Source: an uncultured Bacteroidota bacterium
Lineage (GTDB): Bacteria > Bacteroidota > Bacteroidia > Bacteroidales > SZUA-534
Assembly: GCA_946414435.1 (NCBI GenBank)
Contig: CAMKOM010000003.1
Coordinates: 132,086-196,085 of the forward strand
Direction: 5' to 3'
DNA length: 64,000 nucleotides
Shown: positions 60,727 through 64,000 of the stretch, piece after piece
Layout of the letters: every line of letters starts with the position of its first letter
Position numbering within the stretch: position 1 is the first letter of the stretch
Translations under genes and position numbers: made by a program
Notes under the pieces: generated by a model
Databases searched by the model: none
Seen by the model: only the letters and a program-made list of their open reading frames with translations
What the model was told of the DNA's origin: nothing

Positions 60727-60870
60727 TGCTGGATTGAAAGTGGGGATTTGTGCGGGAACGGCGCCGAGTTTCTTCGCGACCAAAATCCCAAATTCAGGTA
60801 ATCATTTCCGAAAGGCAGACACCAACCGAATTGGCGACTTTTCGCTATCTTTGCCGAAAAGATAAAGAAA
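60727..60870. other. Spacer upstream of araC with operator-like half-sites
   Basis: Contains GTGGGGATTTGTG (60738-60750) and AAAATCCCAAAT (60782-60793), which share half-sites with the 23-bp operator but with a wider separation, and the -7 box TATCTTTGC (60846-60854). Confidence 0.45.
60846..60854 (+). promoter_or_regulatory. -7 box of the araC gene
   Basis: TATCTTTGC matches TAnnTTTG(C/T), 17 bases before the ATG. Confidence 0.7.
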
Positions 60871-61758
60871 ATGAACGAGATACATTTCGACACAATTCAG
60901 CAGTTCAACGATTTTTACGGATTCGAGACGCTGCACCCGCTTGTGAGTGTGGTGCGCTACGACAAGCAGTTGCCCATTGAAGAGTGCGTGGTGCACTACG
61001 GCGTGTATGCCTTGTTTCTGAAGGAAAACAAGGGCTGCAAACTCTCGTACGGCCGCACCAAATACGACTTCGACGAAATGGCCGTCACGTCGTTTGCGCC
61101 TGGGCAGAGCGTCCGCGTTGAGCCGAACCCCGAAGTGCCCAATCCGAAGTGGACGGCACTACTCTTCCACCCTGATTTTCTGGCTCGTACGCAGTTGGGG
61201 CGGCAGATTTCGCGCTACGAGTTCTTCTCGTACTCGAGCAACGAAGCGCTGCATCTTTCGGTGGGCGAAATCGAGATTTTCCGCGGCGTGCTCACAATGA
61301 TTCAGCAGGAACTTCAGCACGCCATCGACAAGCACTCGCGCGAGTTGATTGTGTCGAACATTGAACTGCTATTGAACTATTGCTTAAGGTTTTACGACCG
61401 CCAATTCATTACGCGCGAAGAAATCAACCACGCCACTGTGCAGCGGTTTGAGTCGCTACTCGACGAATATCTGACCGACAAGGCCGAAACCGAAGGCATT
61501 CCGACGGTGGCCTATTTTGCCGACAAATGCAGCCTGACGGCGGGCTATTTCGGCGAATTGGTGAAGGTTGAAACGGGCCGCACGGCGCAGGATTTCATTG
61601 CCGACCACATTGTGCGCCGTGCCAAAGAACTGCTTAACAGTCAGACACTTACCATTGCGCAAGTGAGCGACCGTCTGGGTTTCGGCTATCCGCAGCATTT
61701 TGTGCGGTTCTTCAAGCGCAAAACGGGCAAAACGCCAACCGAGTACCGCGCGGCTTAA
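60871..61758 (+). CDS. AraC-family transcriptional regulator
   Basis: A 295-residue regulator with an N-terminal cupin-like ligand domain and a C-terminal double HTH (about 200-293): AYFADKCSLTAGYFGELVKVETGRTAQDFIADHIVRRAKELLNSQTLTIAQVSDRLGFGYPQHFVRFFKRKTGKTPTEYR. The second HTH ends in the normal AraC signature. Members of this subfamily often sit beside aldo/keto reductases and flavodoxins, as here, and may respond to a quinone or aldehyde-type stress signal; the ligand is unknown. It heads a four-gene run. Confidence 0.9.
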   Translation: MNEIHFDTIQQFNDFYGFETLHPLVSVVRYDKQLPIEECVVHYGVYALFLKENKGCKLSYGRTKYDFDEMAVTSFAPGQSVRVEPNPEVPNPKWTALLFHPDFLARTQLGRQISRYEFFSYSSNEALHLSVGEIEIFRGVLTMIQQELQHAIDKHSRELIVSNIELLLNYCLRFYDRQFITREEINHATVQRFESLLDEYLTDKAETEGIPTVAYFADKCSLTAGYFGELVKVETGRTAQDFIADHIVRRAKELLNSQTLTIAQVSDRLGFGYPQHFVRFFKRKTGKTPTEYRAA

Positions 61759-61795
61759 AACAGAATGTATCTTAATGAAATCAAATCGGTTACAA

Positions 61796-62740
61796 ATGAA
61801 ACCGCTACTCACATTCTTGACATTCAGCACTATGCTTTTTCAAACATCGTGCGCAGAAGATAAGGCAACTGAAGCACCAGAAAACAATAACATAAGTACT
61901 ATGGATACAGCGAATTTTGAAGTTAGAAAAACCGTGAAACTCAACTCTGGCTACCAAATGCCCACATTGGGGCTTGGCACGTGGACGCTGACTGGCGCAA
62001 CGTGCGAAACCGCAGTTTATCAGGCATTAAAATGCGGGTATCGGCTCATCGACGCGGCCAAATACTATGGCAACGAACAAGAAGTGGGCAACGCTGTAAA
62101 GAAGGCCGTGAACGAAGGCATCTGCACACGCGAAGAGGTTTTCATCACCACCAAGATTGTGCCTTGGACGAGCAATCCTGCCGCTGACATCGACAACTCG
62201 CTGCAAAAACTGCAAACCACCTACATCGACCTTTGCCTTCTGCACCAGCACGGCAGCGCAAAAGAGGACGACGCTGTTTACAAGGCTATGGTTCAAGCGG
62301 TTAAAGACGGTAAGATACGGTCGATAGGTATCTCTAACTATTACACCGAAAAAGACGTTGAAAAGTTTATCGACGGCTACGAAATCCCCCCTGCGGTTGT
62401 CCAGAACGAGAACCACATTTTCTATCAAAATAATACGCTAAGAGACTGTCTTGCAGCGCGTAATATCTATGTCGAAAGTTATTATCCGTTCGGCGGACGC
62501 GGACACACTGGCGACCACTTCGGCAATCCCGTGATTCTTGAAATTGCCGCAGCGCATAACAAAACCGCCGCACAGGTGCTTGTACGCTGGCATCTGCAGT
62601 CGGGCTACATAGCGATTCCTGGCAGCGGCAACAGTCTGCATATTGCTGAAAACTTCGACATCTGGAATTTCGAACTTTCTGAGGCCGAAATGCGCCGCAT
62701 TGCCGCACTCAACACTGGTCGGCGTTACGAAAACTGGTAA
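61796..62740 (+). CDS. Aldo/keto reductase with lipoprotein-like N-terminus
   Basis: A 314-residue AKR with the full tetrad: Asp86 (LIDAAKYYGNE), Tyr91, Lys120 (TTKIV) and His150 (LLHQHG). The last residues ALNTGRRYENW are typical of the family. Unusually, residues 1-19 look like an export signal ending in FQTSC (Cys19 as possible lipid anchor), followed by a polar linker. An AKR needs NAD(P)H, normally absent outside the cytoplasm. Alternative ATG at 61775 adds MKSNRLQ. It follows araC by 37 bases. Confidence 0.82.
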   Translation: MKPLLTFLTFSTMLFQTSCAEDKATEAPENNNISTMDTANFEVRKTVKLNSGYQMPTLGLGTWTLTGATCETAVYQALKCGYRLIDAAKYYGNEQEVGNAVKKAVNEGICTREEVFITTKIVPWTSNPAADIDNSLQKLQTTYIDLCLLHQHGSAKEDDAVYKAMVQAVKDGKIRSIGISNYYTEKDVEKFIDGYEIPPAVVQNENHIFYQNNTLRDCLAARNIYVESYYPFGGRGHTGDHFGNPVILEIAAAHNKTAAQVLVRWHLQSGYIAIPGSGNSLHIAENFDIWNFELSEAEMRRIAALNTGRRYENW

Positions 62741-62765
62741 ACCGAATCTCTCAACATAAAATGAT

Positions 62766-63899
62766 ATGAAACGCATAATTACACTTCTGTTGGCCGCACT
62801 ATTTATTTGCTGCTCAGACGATAACAGTGTTTTTGCCGAGTCCGCACAAAACCGCACCCTTGTGGCCTACTACAGTTACACGGGCAATGTGCGGTCGATT
62901 GTTGACGAACTGAAAGGGCTGACAAATGTCGATATTGTTGAAATTCAGCCCGCTAAGGAAGGCGAACGATACGAAGCCGACAACTACGCCATTGGCAGCG
63001 CGCTCATTTCGGCCATTCGTGAGAATCCCGACAAGGCTGAGAGTTACCCCGAAATAAAGCCCCTGAGCGTCGATTTCGGCCTGTACGACAACATTATAGT
63101 GGCCACGCCGCTGTGGTGGAATAATATGGCGGCGCCTATGCAGACGTTTCTTTTTGCGAACGGCGCGGAAATGGCTGGCAAAAACATTGCTCTGATTGTG
63201 TCGAGCGCAAGCAGCGGCATTTCTTCGGTCGTGGCCGACGCCAAACGGCTGATTTCCAACGGAAAATTCGTCGGCGAACCGCTTTGGATTAACAACAAAA
63301 ACCGCAGCGATATGCCGACTCTGCTCGCCAATTGGACCAAAACTCTTGATTTTAAAAGCAATATGACCGAAAAACTCTACATAACCATTGGCAGCGTCAC
63401 GCTCACCGCCACGCTGGCCGAAAACGCTGCCACTCAGGCACTTGTGGCCGCTTTGCGCGAATCGCCTATCACCTACAGCGCCACCGACTACGGCAGTTTT
63501 GAGAAGGTGGGGCCGCTCGGGCGCTCGCTGCCGACAGCCAACGAGCAGACAACCACCGAACCTGGCGACATTGTTCTCTACAACGGCAATCAGATTGTGA
63601 TTTTCTACGGCTCGAACTCGTGGGATTACACCCGTTTGGGCAAAATCGACAACGCCACGCAGCAGGAACTGAAAGCCGCTCTGGGCGAAGGCGATTGCAC
63701 AATCACGCTGTCGCTATCGGCGAAAAACAACTCTGAAAATCAAGACAATAACGAGACGCCGACAGGCATTCGGCAGACCGACCGCGTGGCAACGCCCAAC
63801 GGGCCAATGTACGACCTGCAAGGCCGCCGAATCAGCGCACCCGTCCGCGGACAGATTTACATTCAGGGCGGTGAGAAACGAATGAGAACTAATTTTTAA
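62766..63899 (+). CDS. Exported flavodoxin / cyclophilin-like fusion protein
   Basis: A 377-residue protein with an export signal (about 1-15; a Cys pair at 15-16 could be lipidated). A flavodoxin domain (about 30-190) has the FMN phosphate loop YYSYTGNVRS, VVATPLWWNNMAAPMQTFL and IVSSASSGISS. A cyclophilin-like beta domain (about 205-325) follows: LYITIGSVTLTATLAENAATQALVAALRESPITYSATDYGSFEKVGPLGRSLPTAN. The C-terminus, YDLQGRRISAPVRGQIYIQGGEKR, resembles the short C-terminal tail seen in many secreted Bacteroidales proteins. The role is probably reductive stress or quinone handling, inferred from the neighbours. Confidence 0.78.
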   Translation: MKRIITLLLAALFICCSDDNSVFAESAQNRTLVAYYSYTGNVRSIVDELKGLTNVDIVEIQPAKEGERYEADNYAIGSALISAIRENPDKAESYPEIKPLSVDFGLYDNIIVATPLWWNNMAAPMQTFLFANGAEMAGKNIALIVSSASSGISSVVADAKRLISNGKFVGEPLWINNKNRSDMPTLLANWTKTLDFKSNMTEKLYITIGSVTLTATLAENAATQALVAALRESPITYSATDYGSFEKVGPLGRSLPTANEQTTTEPGDIVLYNGNQIVIFYGSNSWDYTRLGKIDNATQQELKAALGEGDCTITLSLSAKNNSENQDNNETPTGIRQTDRVATPNGPMYDLQGRRISAPVRGQIYIQGGEKRMRTNF

Positions 63900-63924
63900 A
63901 GCACTGAAAATAAAATTAATAGAA

Positions 63925-64000
63925 ATGAAAAAAGTTGTCGTAATCTCAACAAGCCTGCGCCCTGGCTCAAACAGCCACGCAATGGCAGAGCGGTTTGCCG
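63925..64000 (+). CDS. NADPH-dependent FMN reductase / flavodoxin (N-terminal fragment)
   Basis: The first 25 residues, MKKVVVISTSLRPGSNSHAMAERFA, show the flavodoxin-fold loop STSLRPGSNS, as in NADPH-dependent FMN reductases. The rest is beyond the window. It starts 25 bases after the flavodoxin fusion, so it belongs to the same operon. Confidence 0.8.
   Translation, partial: MKKVVVISTSLRPGSNSHAMAERFA

Noticed and set aside
60738-60793. Fourth copy of the 23-bp operator upstream of araC
   Set aside because: The half-sites are present but lie far apart and are not aligned with the promoter.

Overview
The window comes from the chromosome of a member of the Bacteroidales (phylum Bacteroidota). 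Evidence is the set of lineage-typical genes (DUF1573 and DUF5686 proteins, DUF4374 lipoprotein, a TonB receptor with an STN domain, DUF4491, a DPP4-type S9 peptidase), fused aspartokinase/homoserine dehydrogenase, barrel proteins ending in Phe, and many copies of the Bacteroidota -7 promoter element TAnnTTTG(C/T). No rRNA, transposase, integrase, prophage or CRISPR array was seen. One tRNA (Leu, anticodon TAG) is present. It looks like ordinary core and envelope chromosome, not an island.

Layout. 0-5 kb (+): an outer-membrane barrel, a secreted DPP4 peptidase, an unknown protein and an M16 protease. 5-9.6 kb (-): threonine operon thrA-thrC plus a small membrane protein, preceded by a Thr-rich leader peptide overlapping hairpins (probable attenuator). 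9.7-11.5 kb (+): two tandem DUF2975 membrane proteins and a small HTH protein. 11.5-16.4 kb (-): tig-clpP-clpX-pcm-folate ligase protein quality-control block and tRNA-Leu. 16.5-19.5 kb (-): class III adenylate cyclase, a SiaB-like kinase and a secreted unknown. 19.7-28.1 kb (+): DUF1573 protein, TonB receptor, START-like protein, LptF/LptG permease and two glycosyltransferases in overlapping frames. 28.1-33.1 kb (-): SpoU methylase, DUF2752-like and DUF4190 proteins, mfd. 33.3-43.4 kb is mostly (+): DUF819 transporter, outer-membrane proteins, lptB, DUF5686 protein, deoxynucleoside kinase, DUF58 protein, Nim-like flavoprotein and ElaA-like acetyltransferase.

43.4-59.7 kb is one long minus-strand run: DUF4374 lipoprotein with its TonB receptor, aldo/keto reductase, DUF4491, methyltransferase, a small membrane protein, a three-part envelope export cluster (DUF1302-like barrel, LolA-like protein, RND permease), a TetR regulator, an M49-like lipoprotein with a substituted zinc ligand, and an AspT/YidE transporter. 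59.8-64 kb (+): a LysR regulator divergent from yidE, then AraC, a lipoprotein-like aldo/keto reductase, a flavodoxin/cyclophilin-like fusion and a truncated flavin reductase.

The most interesting signals are regulatory. A 23-bp inverted repeat overlaps the -33 box at three promoters with identical geometry (TonB receptor, TetR, and a site upstream of the RND gene). Two copies of a hairpin repeat with compensating arm changes abut -7 boxes. A 70-bp imperfect palindrome occurs twice. A dozen spacers are filled with short word-like repeats of several families.
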